Below are positions 1 to 13,400 of a stretch of DNA of 64,000 nucleotides, in pieces (within the stretch, counting starts at the first letter, position 1; each line of letters starts with the position of its first letter). The notes beneath the pieces were generated by a model. The model was not told where the DNA came from, made no database searches, and was given only the letters and a program-made list of their open reading frames with translations. Source of the stretch: Plazaster borealis. Lineage: Eukaryota; Echinodermata; Asteroidea; Forcipulatida; Labidiasteridae. The DNA is taken from the NCBI GenBank assembly GCA_021014325.1, contig CM037472.1, positions 7,378,001 to 7,442,000 of the forward strand, in the 5' to 3' direction. The translations under genes and the position numbers were made by a program.

Positions 1-1370
1 CTTGACAATTCGCGCATTGACCAGTCGGTGCACTACACTGCGTACACGTTACAGAAAAGATTCACGCCCCTAGTAACAAGTGCTGTTTGTCTTCATGTCA
101 GAAAATTACCGTCCTTGCTTTTGCATTTGACCTTTAACCTTTTCTATTTCTAAAAGTAGCAAGCCAACGTCCTCGGCTTTTAGATGATACCAAATTTATA
201 ATAGGGGTGTTCCAAATAATGTCCTGCCAGATGTGTAAAAAGACGCAACTTTCAACGGAATCCATGGACACCGATCGTGAACAAACCTTGAACAAAATAA
301 AATATACATCCAATATTACAAATTATGAAAGTGTGGATATGACAATGTCAAAAATGGAAGAAAAAAAATAATACAACACCAACGAAAAGTTTTTCACCCT
401 TTCAACATTGACGAGCCCATTACATGAAATAGCAAAGCGCGACTTACGGGCCTTTTTCGCAGAGCGGGTCACATAGAGTAGATCATCATAATGCAATGGC
501 AACCAAGAATGAAATATTTGTGATCGGCAGCTAAAAACCTTCAAACGATACATGTCCATAGATTTTTTAATCCAGTTCTTGCAGTTCGAAAGCTGGATGG
601 TGTGTCACACATAATATAATAAATTGTAACAGGGGATTCAGTTCGGGTTGTTGATCTCCGTTCGACCTTTCTGCCTCCATAGTCTGACCGGACAGGATTT
701 CACTTCAGTACAAAATACCAGGTGATACAGTCTGTCTGCTCAGAGCCTGCATTGAATAGCAATCAGCGTTTCACAGGGCCCGGACGGACTCGGTGCAAGC
801 CGAACACGATAACAGTCATTTCCAACACAACACGACATGTTACCATGCAACTACATACACATGTACATGTACAGTACGTGTATACAGTTTCAGTAAACAT
901 CACTTACATCTAGGTACCATACACATACTCTGTCTCTGAATGCCTCATTATAAATTATGAGCATTAACCTTGTTTTTATCTGCCTGTTTTTTCCGGGGAG
1001 CTTTTCCAAAATTGTCAAGACTGTTTCGATCCAGATTTATAGAATTGCTCAGTCCCTGCCGAGTCAGCCTCCCAAACAGTTGAATTGCGCCGGCTACCAG
1101 TGACTAATAGAAAAAACAGCGTCGCCAATTAAGACTACCGTCGTATGAGAGGGAAGGAAGGAGTTCATAAAATTCAATCAATGAAAAAAATATATATGTA
1201 TCATGGTTCAATGGTAACAAATACCTTACTAAACAAAAGAATTATTTAGTCTTGATTATTTAGAATTAGTCTTAATTTTGTCATTAATCATTGATTAATC
1301 AACATTTACATACTTACATAATATTTAATATTTACATATTTAGTTTTGTTGTGTCTTGTCTTTATTTCAG
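1..1370. other. Upstream non-coding sequence (intron or 5' flank)
   Basis: I see no supported coding exon, RNA gene or complete transposon here. The interval ends in a good splice acceptor (TTTATTTCAG at 1361-1370) for the first visible DYNC2LI1 exon. That exon opens with the Gly-Lys-Thr of a P-loop whose first part must be encoded further upstream. I looked for the family's N-terminal segment ending in the first half of the P-loop and did not find it here, so this is most likely intron. Short CATGTA-rich stretches around 855-890 are low complexity. Confidence 0.5.
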
Positions 1371-1475
1371 GGAAAGACGTCTATAATACTGCGATTTCTT
1401 GAGAAAGAGGAACCTCCCAAGCCAACTACAGCACTTGAATATACTTTTGGTAGAAAAGCCAAAGGACACAACATG
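1371..1475 (+). CDS. DYNC2LI1: DYNC2LI1 exon a (P-loop end)
   Basis: 35 codons in phase 0 between TTTATTTCAG and GTAGTT. It begins [20 protein letters not shown] and ends KGHNM. The Walker A motif is split by the upstream intron exactly before its GKT. The donor GTAGTT is not a strong consensus but is the only one that keeps alignment with the next exon. Confidence 0.9.
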
Positions 1476-4400
1476 GTAGTTTTAATTACATTTTGTAGGG
1501 GAAAATAGAAATAGCTGTTGCAAACTGCTTACCAAAGAGAAGAACCTATGGTTCAAAAGCAACATGTAACTTCTGCACCACTTGTTGGATTGTTACAATA
1601 TACATCTTGGAAAGGTCTTCAAACATTAAACAAATGCTACATAAAGTGTGACCCCATTAATTACTTTGACTCTTGTTCAAACCGGAAGTTGAACATTTCA
1701 AAATTCATATCTCAAGAACTACTTTTTTCATTTCATCACAATTTTTGCATCAGGTTGTAGATCTTTGAGCCTGCTCAAACCTTTGCACAGAGATGACAAC
1801 AGTTTGACCTTTATGTGTAACGCACAATAGTGTAATAACACACGTAAATGTCAGTTTGCTCTACATGTACTGCGTATGAATGCATTCAACGTCGCTTTTG
1901 AATTTCTTTTTAGGTATTCATGCATTATGTGCAAGAACATGGTTTTTTTTCTGTTTTTTTTCCTTCATATTCTTTTTCTTCTTGCACGGAACTCTTCTCT
2001 ACAGCATAACTCAAGATTGAAGTTGAATTGAACATTGAAACTCATCAGACAATTGAACCTTAACATCAAGACCACACAAACTTCATAACTTGATGACGTC
2101 ATCCGGTATCGAATTACAGTATATCAAAGTTAAATATTTGAAAAAAGCATAGCTCATAAACCACATGTTTGATATTCACAATCTATTCATCATCGGAAAG
2201 GTCTTTAAAAGTTAAACAAAGGCTACACAGAGTGTGTCCCCATTTGACCTTGACTTCAAGTTCAAACCAGAAGTTGAACATTTCATTTTATCACAATTTT
2301 TGCATAAGGTTGTAGATCTGTGAGCCTGCTAAAACTTTTGCACAGAGATGATAACATTTTGACCTTTACTTTTGGTCGATACTGGACTTTTAAGTGCACA
2401 TGTGTTGACCAATATTAAAAAGGCACAAATTGTGTACATGTACATATAGGGTATGAATGCATTCAATATCGCTGTTACATTGTATATTGGCCATCCAAAA
2501 CTGTAAAATAAAAACCTTCCTTAAAGATCAACTTGAACGAAATCACTAAAACAAATTTGTCGTAATTTTTAAGTTTTCTGCCCTGCAATTTTGCTGAAAA
2601 TCGATCGGAAAAACTAGCCCCTTTTTTCATTTTTGGACCTGTTGTGGTGTTTTTTGCCGCTGGTCGCGCCCTCGCATGTTCCGAACCAATTTCCTCATAT
2701 TGCAGACTGGTGACGATAGTTTATCTTCGTCTCTATACATTAACTAATTGATTTCTTTGAATCAATCTCTATTTTTTCAAGGTTTTTTTTCCAAAAATGT
2801 GTGTAAGTTTGTATCATGCCTAGCAAATGGGAAGAGTCCCGAGGTTATTTTTTCTTTTATTTTCTCAGGAATCCAGCGATGTTTGTTAACAACACTCGAA
2901 AGGATTTCAAGTTGTCAAAATGGTCCTTCAAATGTTTATGTGATGAAGGGATCACCAACAAAGTTATTTTATAAAAGCTTATTACTGTTCGAAATCATTT
3001 ATTTTCTGCGCTCGTAATAAATTATTGCAAGAGCTCGGAATAATTTATTGCAAAATTATTTCGCTCGAAATCATTTTGAAAGCTCAATTAAATTATTTTG
3101 AGTGAACAAATAATTTTGTGAGCACTCAAATTACTTCTGTAGTTATTTCGTTGTTTTTTCATCACATGCTCCTTATACCCGCATTGGCATTCGACTATTT
3201 TATGGTTTCCTAGTTGAGCATTGTTTGCTGTTCATAAAAACGTATAAAAACCTACTCGTAAGAAATGCCAACCCTGAGGCATAAAACTATTCAAAATAAC
3301 TAATCCACTGGTTACACAAATTCAGTCTTAGAAAATACAAGGGTCTCAAAAAGGCATCAGATTTGCTGACTGGACTAATACTATACCATAATATTTGCTG
3401 ACTGGAATAATACTGTATCATAATATTTGCTTGTGCTGCCAGTTGTTTGAACCAGTGTGGCTCAGCTCCTTGTATGTTGGCATGCCCCTCCAAGTTTTGT
3501 CCTGTCCCTTTTCTCAAGAACTCCCCTGGTCACTTAAGCTCAACAGAATTCCTATCAGAAGTGTTTGACGAAAAAACCTTCATCGACACTGTAGGCCTAA
3601 TATTCCCACGAACCGCTGCTTTCCAACATTTTGATCAGCCTAATTTTCATTTCAGAGATGCTTTTGTGCATGTAATAATACACGTTTGTGTGGGGTTCAA
3701 CACAATGAATCCGCAGTCTGACGCACAGTGCTGTTTTATTCCTGTTTTATTCTTTTCGTTTTTGCCCAGCGTAACACTGATCAAAATGGGTTTTTTTATA
3801 AACATTATGAAACAATTTTTTTTGAGTTTCACTCATTTATATGTAATCATTACGCACTCGTTTACCTTTCTACAACAAAACAAAAAAGTTAATTTCGTTT
3901 AAGTTGATCTTTAACTATTCACAAACTCATAACTTTGAAACTAAACTTCACTCAACCTTCAAATTCATCAGACATTTAAACCTCAATATAAAGACGGCAC
4001 CTGAACAATTATGTTATGATGACGTCATCAGGTGTCAAATGATTTCAAATCAAATTTTAATATTGAACAAAATCACAACTCCTGAACCACGCATTGGATT
4101 TTTTCAATCTATACCTCATAGGAAAAGTATTTAACAACTTAACAAACACTACACATAACAGAGTGTGACCCTGTTTTACCTCAACTTTGTTCAAGCCGTA
4201 AGATGAAGTTTTATATTTGTAAAAATCAAAACTCCTGAACCACACATTGCATCAGAAAGTTTTTCAAAGACTTGCCAAACGCAACACAAAGTGTCACCTC
4301 ATTTGACCCTGACTTACATTTCAAACCGAAAGTTGAACTTTAATATTTTTAAAATTAATATAACTCCTTAACCACACATTGGATTTTACAAGCCTAACAT

Positions 4401-7400
4401 TACCTGAAAGGACTTTAAAAACCACACAAACATTACACAGAGTGGGACCCCGCATGACCTTGACTTCCGGTTCAAACTGGAAGTTGAAGGGTTAATATTT
4501 GACAAAACTAACTCCTGCACCACACATGGGATATTTACAATCTATACATTATCGTAACTAAAGGTCTTTCAAACTTAACAAACGCTACACAAAGTGTAAC
4601 TCCATTTGACATTGACTTCAGGTTCAAACCTGATGCTGAAGTTTATTATTTGAAAAAATCATAACTCATGTACCCCTCTATGGTTTTTTAAAATCTATAC
4701 ATCATAGGAAGAAATTTTTAAAATTGAACTTACGTTACAAAAATGGTATAATAACCAGAAGTTAAAAGGAGAAACTTTCCAGAAGCCATAATTTCAAGTT
4801 GAAATCTAAAATATCTTTATCAATTCATTCTATCATTATTTCATGACACACTCAAAAACACCATTTTTGTAAAATAAACGAAAAATTAATTTTCGTTCTT
4901 TTCTTTCTTTTTTCCTTATCAAGCCGAATAAAAAATTTAGGGTAGCGTCGTAAAATCAGTGCCGGTCGGTGAGAAATAATTTTTTTTTTATCTTGCCTTA
5001 TCATTGTGATGTGATATCTTAACTACTTGTTTTCTAACACAGGCCATACAAGGGGTTATTTGAAAACTCTTATTCTCATCTTTTTGAAAAGCAAATTCAG
5101 GTATACTTATTTTTTAGTTTGGTAGGAAGTGCCTTGTCTTTGCATGATGTGTCACAGTTGATCATAATGGTTCTTATATGATAACTTACTTATTATAAAC
5201 TTGATACGATAGGGCAAATGTTTTTTAATTTTTTTTAATAAGAGCTTTAAAAAGTGGGTGAAATAATCAGCATATAATTCACATGAATTAACACTCCTTT
5301 TTGCAAGTGGTGTGTCAGGTTTCGTGAACCAACAATATTATCTTCATTTTTTTGGCAGACAAAGGATGTTGCTCATATGTGGGAGCTTGGAGGAGGCACT
5401 TTTCTATCAGAGCTTGTTGAAGTACCAATCAAACAGGATATGTTACTGTAAGTACATGTATAATGTTTTCTGTTCATTTAGACATAACCAATACCATAAT
5501 TTTGACTATAAGCCGCCAGGAATATAAGTCGCAACACTGGACAATCACCCCCAAAAAAATCAGAGGTCAGTGTATAAGTCGCCTGGAATATAAGCTGCAT
5601 CAGAAATGTTTAAGTGCCCAATTTTTAGAAGAACACAGGGTTAGGGCGAGGCAAAAAAATGTTCTCTGTATGTCACAATAAATAAGGGGTACAATAGTTA
5701 AATATAATATTTTCAAGTTTGTTAAAATATGGTTTGACTAGTCTTTTTATTTGCTAGATTTTTATGTGCATACGAAAGTTCACCACAGATACATGTTATA
5801 AACATGGTGGTGCATTTATATTGTGACTGTGGTGTACACATACACGCAAACACAACAGGGTGGTAGTCCACGCATGTGGACAGCGGCGGCACATCACCCA
5901 CCTTATATACAGCACCTTTGTTGTATTTCCTTTCTCAAGTCAGGGTTTCATTGTGGCAATGATATTTTTAAAGATCAAGTGGAACGAAATCACTAACACA
6001 AATTTTACTCTTTATATTTGTTTATTATGTGTTTAGTTATTATTTGGTCATAAGTTTGAAGTTTTCTGCCCTTCAATTTTGCTGAAATTTGATGGGAAAA
6101 ACTAGCCCCCCTTTTTGGTGAGCGTGCCAAGCAGAGTGAGCCTATGTAATACCAATTTCTGCCCGTCTGTCCTTCCGTCCATCCGTCAGTGTCCGGCCGG
6201 CCAGCCCGCATTCAGTATGAATTTCAAAGTTTTAGCATGAAGCTTCAACCTTTAAGTGTTGAGTTGTTTTATGGAATCTAAAATTTCCCAAGCGAGATCA
6301 GCATACTGTGACAGCCATGTTTTTGTGGTTCTCAACCATGTTTTTAAGGAAATGTTGAAGTTTTGGGGAATAAAAAAAATGCTTGGCTAAACATTGTCCC
6401 CTGGATTTTAAAGAGCTAGAGTCAGAGTAATGTTGAAGTTTTAAAACTGACTTATAACTTTGACTTACAACCAGGCAACATTACAACAGTCATGCACATA
6501 CATGTATTGCACAGTCACACGAAGAATGAAATTCATGATTCACTGGTTCCAGATGAGTGAGTTAAAACAGGTAAAACAGAGAAACATTGGATGTCCAGAA
6601 CTCCTTATTGCTATTGTATCGATTTGGTACTTATATCAAATTTTGTCATTGACTTGCAGATTCATATAAAAAAGAATAAAACTCAAAAGACACATGACAC
6701 ATATTCCAGTAGAACAAGCTAAAACAATGGAAACCTTGAGTGGCTATAACTCTTTTTGAAATGATGTATCGACATGAAACTTATATCAAATTTTGCCACA
6801 GATATGCAGAATCAAATAAAAGAATACAACTCCTAAGTATGACACCCGTTCCAATTCAGTGAACTAAATACAACAAAGACATAAAAAGGTTTTAGAATAT
6901 TGATGGTTCCAAAAGTGCAAATCTTATAAATATATGATTATCTTAACTCACGTTTTTATCTTTGTAAACTATCGGGCAAATCAACCACTCTGCCCCCTGA
7001 AACAACGAGTCCCCATACACCCATACTTATTGGTTTATTTTCCAAGTCAGCCCTCACCTATCCGGAGCCCTTCTGTCACTCCCATTTCAAACCAAATAGG
7101 CAGTGGTCAGGTGCATACTTGTTAATGTCCCTACCCCTAACATCAGTTGATCAAATGATTTTTTTTCTTCTATCAGTCATTGTTTTTCTATCGAGCGATT
7201 GGCAGCTTGCCATTGCAGCTTCGCTGATTTTTGAACTATGCGCCTTTGCATGTTCAGAACCATTACGTCACAATACAGACTGGTGAAGATGTTATCTTCA
7301 TCTCGATGCATTTACCGTTTGTCGTGTTTGAATCGTTCTAGATTTCTTCAAGTTTTTTCAATAATGTGTGTAAGATTGTATCATGCCGAGCAAATGTGCT

Positions 7401-10400
7401 GTCGGTGGATTCCAGAAACAGCAAAAAGAATCGCGAGTCTATTATATATTTTGTGAGGAATCCAGCGATGTTTGATAACAACACTCGAAAGGATTTCAAG
7501 TTGTCAAAATGGTCCTTGACTGGTTTACACAAAGGGATCACCAAAAATGTTATTTTTTAAAAGCTGTACTGTTAAGTTGTTCAAAGAACAAGGGTTGATA
7601 CTACGGAGCACCGAAAGGGACATATGGTGGGAAAGAAAATAATGAAAACAGAAATAATAAAATTTCACTTTCAAATTAATTTGTGTGCTCAAAATAATTT
7701 TGTTCAAAATCATTTCTTTCATAAGAAATCATTTCGCTCAAAATCATTTTGAACGCTCAAAATCATTTTGTAGGCTCAAAATAAATTTTTATTTGGGGTT
7801 GAACAAAGAAAAATTGACTAGAGCGGGTTTCGAACCAACGACCTCCGGTTTAACATGCCGGCACTCTACCAACTGAGCTATCTATAGCCTTATGTTGGCA
7901 GTCTCCCTATTTTTTTAATATCTTTGTTTAGAAGTGCCAGTCAGAAGCCATACAACCGTTAACTGCCGTGTAGCCAGGGATCACACCAAAATCACTTCAA
8001 ATCCCTGCTGAAAACCCATTCATTCCAGTATACCACAGTTGTTTCTGCTGCTTTCTTAATTGTGTTTATGCTTCCTTTGGTAATTTCTGTATTTTGTATT
8101 AATGTACCTTGTTAAAGCGCTTCGAGGAGCAGTGTATATCAATACAATTTTTAAACTTAAGTAGTGAATTTTAAAGATGTTAAGTTTCAGCAGTTTTTTA
8201 GATCAAGATGGTAAAACTAAGTATACTTGATATGCTAAAAAATATTTAATGTAAATTCATGACATTTGATAATATTTCTGAAAGATTGTAGTGATTCAGG
8301 GTTACTCGATGTTGTTTGGTTCATTTACCAGAAAAAATAACATAAAAAGTAATCACCAAATTTTAATATTTCGAATAATATGCAAACCGATCCTATTATA
8401 ATTCCTATGCAGTTCTTCTTCAGTCATGCTGATTCTTGACCTTTCCCATCCTAATGAACTGTGGATCACTATGGACATGCTTATCCAAACTACACTGAAG
8501 AGGATTGAACAGGTTATCTCTAAATTATCTGCTTCAAATCCAAAGATTAATGAGCAGATCAAGATGAGATCCAGAGAACTATTTGGAGAGGATCATCCTG
8601 TGAGTATACAGAAATAACAAGGCAATCGTGTTACTCACATCTTCATTTCTCAGTGGTCTTATTATTTGAAATATTTATGGATAAAATGAAAATTAGATAC
8701 ATTAGCTTGAATTGTATTTGATGTTCTGCTGAATGGGTTTATTTAGATGGTACTGTGTGTTTGTTTCATCAACAGGACAAGGATATGATTGATCCCTTTC
8801 CACTACCTTTGGTCATTGTTGGCACCAAATACGACATTTTCCAGGTATGGCTCAAAAATACACTTAATCGCTCAGCCACAAACACATATTTGATTCCAAA
8901 GTATGTTGATTTCATGCTGATTCATCCAATGTGCTCTATAAAGAATTTGTTAGGGTGTCACAAAGATACACCAACAATTACAGTAGGCCATGGAGAACCT
9001 TGAGTCCACTTCAGGGACTCCCTTACCTGTTAAACCTACGAATGCACAATTCCCTAGCCGAAGGCTTTCCTCGCTAGAATCTTTTTTTACCACACCGCCC
9101 GCAACAGCGCCCTCAAGTGTCCGTACCCTCCACCATGCCGCCGCATGCGAGACAACTCGTCCTCTTTTTCTCTGGCGTCCGTGAAGTCACGACGCATTTC
9201 CGAAGAGCTCCGTTCAGGTTTTTATGAAACCGTTCCTTGCTTTATCTTTTACTGATTTTTCAGTGAGTTTTTACTTGCTGTTTAGCTGAGTTCTTTACCC
9301 TTTCTTTACCTCCTTTTCAAGTGTTATTGGTGGTTTTTTCTTGTTGTTTTCGTCGGAAATAATTGAAAATATTTCCGAGGGGAAAAAAAAAAAAAAAAAA
9401 AAAAAAAAATTCTTGTTTTGATGGCGGAGCCACGAGGTAAGCGTGGCGCTCGGCCGTCTTTCCAGATTTGTTGTTCATCTTGTTCACTTCCACGTCCACA
9501 AGATTCACATGAGCTTTGCCCCCATTGTCGAACTTGCAACCGGCTTAGGCCCTGCACTGTTTGCCGCAGTTGGGTGGATTCGGATTGGGAGATCGTCACA
9601 TCTTGGCTTCGTGATCGATCACCCTCCTCTGTTGCAGATCTTAATCCTTCCGGAGGCATACCTTCGCGGTCCCTGCCCTCCGAGAAGGTTTTGGCTCGGA
9701 CCCCTAAACCCACCAGGGACATACCTTTGCGGTCCCTGTCCTCTGGAAGGGTTGCTAGTTCTGGGGCTGTTAGGTCTTCTGGAGACATACCTTCGCGGTC
9801 CCTGTCCTCCAGCAAGACAACCGAGACCGGAACTCCCCAGTCACTTGGAGACATACCTCCGCGGTCCCTGTCTCCCAGTCCTGCGGATGCTACAGATCTT
9901 TTAACTTCCGAAGTCATACCTTCGCGGTCACTGACTTCCGAAGGAATAGTGCCTTGTCCTGAAAGGGCTGGACCCAGTGGGACTCCAGACCCTTCACCAT
10001 CTGGGGCTATCAGGAAAAAGAAGGCTAAAGGGCTGCAACCCGGTGATTCCGGTGGAGCTATTCGCCCTAAGCCAGCCACGGCTACTAAAGCCGGCAAGAA
10101 GAAAATGCCGGTCAGAGCTGATTCCAGCGGTGATGATACTAATCTTAGCCGTCGGAAGAAGCGACGAGACTATACCTCAGGCTCGTCTTCTGGCGATGAC
10201 TGCTCACAAGAACGCCGTAGGCACAGATCCCCAGATCATTCTACGGCGCTCCTCTTGCAGGGGTTTCGTGACCTTTCGGCCACTATCTGTTCGCTCATCC
10301 CAAAGCCAGCCATGCCAGCCCCGCCAGTTCCAACATCCCTTCGGGAACCGATGGTTCAGTCATCAGACTCGGGGTCAGAAGCTGCGGTTTCTATTTTTGT

Positions 10401-13400
10401 TTCGGATGAGTTTTCCGATGATGATCCTACCCCTGTTGGGGTCCCGTCTTCTGCCAGTCGGGCCCCGACTGACGTTTCCGGGCTTCAAAATCCGTCTTCT
10501 CAGTCCGACGTCATAACCGATACTGATGCAACTGCCTTTCACCCCTTGCATTGCACCCATGGGGCACGGCCTTTACCCACGGGCGACTCTTCTGATGAGT
10601 CTGAGGCAGTCTCTGCCCATTCCTCTTCTGATCGTCGACTCCGTCTGGTAATGAGGGATATGATACGAGTCCTTCATATTCCCTCCACTGACGATCCAGT
10701 GGCTTCTGATGGAGGTTCCCGTCTGTCGTTTAAACGCCGCACAGCTCCTTCAGCTGCTAAAGACGACGTTTTCCCAATTTTACCTATCGACCGGATTTGT
10801 GCAGACCGGATGAAGATGCTCTCCGAGGTCAAACGGGTTCGTCCTCTGTCACGCCAGGACTTGCGACCTTTCAAAGTCCCTCAGGCGGACTATGAAAGGT
10901 TCTTATCCATCCCTGTGCTGCCCTCAGCTTCCAGAGATAGGATTGCGGCCGATACTGGAGCCCGCACATCAGTCAAGGCTCCGTTCCCAGGGAAAGAAAA
11001 GAACACATTGGAGGATGTCCTGGTAAAGGTAGACACTGCTTCACGTGCAGGTCTCCGTGTCTCCTGTTTCCTTCAATTGTTATCAGAGTATTTGGTATGT
11101 TCTTGTGAGACGGATTCTCCGGTCTCGGCTGAGGCCACCGAGATGGCATTTCGCTGTCTGGATGACTGTCTCAGGATCTGTATGGATCAGTTCACAAGGG
11201 TGTCCATGATTGCCACAGCTGCCCGTAGGACCAATGTAATTGAGTCCATCTTCCTTCCTTCTGATGGTGTCAAGACTAGTCTGGAAGGTCTTCCACGATT
11301 GGGTCCTGATCTCTTTGCAGGAAAGTTCCAAGAGGTGATGGAATTGGAGGCTAAGCGAATTAAGGCTACAGATAAAATCAATCTTCGCAAGGCCTCAGGT
11401 CAGGGTGCTCCCAGTTCCTCAAGGGGGAACGCTCGGGGCAGAGGTCAGCGGTTTCCCCGGAAACCTTTGAAGCCTTTTCGGCCTGCCACGGTACCCTCCC
11501 CGACTTTTTCCGCACCCCAGCAGTCACCGATCACTCCTTCACGCACTGGTCGTGGCCGCGGCTCCAAGCCTGGATTTACTCCTCGGCCTAGATCTTCTTT
11601 CGGGTCGAACCGGGGTGGCCCGTGGCGCAGGTGACGATCTCACACTCTCGGCCCCTCCCCTAGGGCCCGTGGGGGGCCGTCTTATCAATTTCGCAAAGAC
11701 TTGGGCCCTTTTCACCGACGACAGGTGGGTACTTGGTACCGTCAGGCACGGTTATGTTCTCGAATTCACGAGTACCCCCCCGTCGTCGCCTCTTCTCAGG
11801 ATTACCCCAGTCCCGTCGGACCCAGACCAACGTCGGGCACTGGAGTCAGAAATTCAAGCTCTCCTCTCCAAAAGAGCAATCACCAGGGTTCCAACCAGTC
11901 AGGAAAGCCTGGGTTTTTATTCAACGTTCTTCCTTACACCCAAGAAGTCAGGGGACTGGCGCCCCATCCTGAATCTGCGCCCTTTGAATCGTTACATACA
12001 ACCAAAACGCTTCCGGATGGAAACTTTGCACATAGTCCTCGAGTCATTACCCCTTCCAGCGTGGGCAGCCTCCCTCGACTTGAAGGACGCCTATTTGCAT
12101 GTGCCCATTGTAGAACAGCACCGGCCCTTCTTGCGGTTCCGTTACCTAAACGTGACCTTCCAATTTCGATCGCTTCCCTTCGGCCTATCAACAGCTCCAA
12201 GAGTGTTCACACGCCTGGTGAAAATCGTAGCTGCCACTCTGCGGAAACGCCATGTCCGTCTGTTTGTCTATCTAGACGATTGGCTGATCGTAGGAAGCAC
12301 ACGGGCAGAGGCACTGGCCGCAGTGGCCCTCACACGCCAGATTGCCACGGACCTGGGCTTCATCTTCAACGAGGAGAAATGCAAGCCGGTTCCTTCGCAA
12401 AAACCAGTTTTTCTCGGAGCCGTGTTAGATCTCCGACAAGGACTGGTCACCCCCACCCTCGAACGGATCGAGAATCTTCGGGCATGTGCGACTTTGTTCA
12501 TGTCCGCCCAGTCTGCACCAGCAGTGGCATGGTTGCGCCTCTTGGGTCTCATGGCAAGTATGGTGGATCTCATACCTTGGTGCCGGATGCGACTTCGTCC
12601 AATACAACTGTACCTTCTGTCGCAGTACAGGCCTCATTGGGACCCAGTTTACCTATTGATCCCGGTCCTTCCTTCAGTTATCCCCCACATTCATTTGTGG
12701 GCTCAGGAAGAGAACTTGAGCCGGGGGCTTATTTTTCCACGCCCTCCTCCTACTCAGGTACTTACGACGGATGCCTCCAACACGGGATGGGGTGCCCACT
12801 TGGGGGCGGAGACATGTGCAGGGACCCTTCACATCAATATCCTCGAACTGTTAGCCGTCCATCATGCCCTGATCAGGTTCAGCCAGACGGTATCTCACCA
12901 TCATGTCCTGGTCAGATCCGACAATTCGACAGTAGTCTCATACATCAATCGTCAGGGGGGCACTCGGTCCCCTCGTCTCTGCATGTTTGTATGGGACGTT
13001 CTAAGTTGGTGCATTGCACACGATGTTTCCCTGACAGCGGTTCATTTACCGGGGGAGCTGAACACAGTAGCCGATGCTCTGTCCAGAGGAAAGATTCTCC
13101 CAACAGAATGGACCCTACACCCACTAGTGGTTCAGGCAGTTTTTCAGAAATTCGATCGCCCTCATATCGACCTGTTCGCCTCGGCTCTAAACAACCAGTT
13201 ACCAGTATATTGCGCAAGAAGTCACGATCCTCAGGCATGGGCTTGGGACGCCCTGTCCGTCGATTGGACAAACATGTACGCATACGCATACCCGCCAATA
13301 TCCCTCCTTCCAAGGGTCTTGACGAAGATCGAGGCGACTCGCTGTCGGGTCCTTCTCGTGGCCCCTTTTTGGCCACGTCAACCGTGGTTTCAGAACCTAA

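Noticed and set aside
1..1370. The missing first DYNC2LI1 exon
   Set aside because: I looked for the P-loop beginning (GSK-x-G type) followed by a donor in the correct phase and found none, so the exon is placed upstream of the window.
7795..7889. A functional tRNA-Asn gene
   Set aside because: The acceptor stem pairs poorly, the T stem has mismatches, and a constant SINE-like tail follows that is shared with the copies at 17767, 17998 and 18170.
9443..10516. Other open frames over the DIRS gag on both strands
   Set aside because: They are shadows in a GC-rich coding region; the gag frame alone has the ATG context and Cys clusters.
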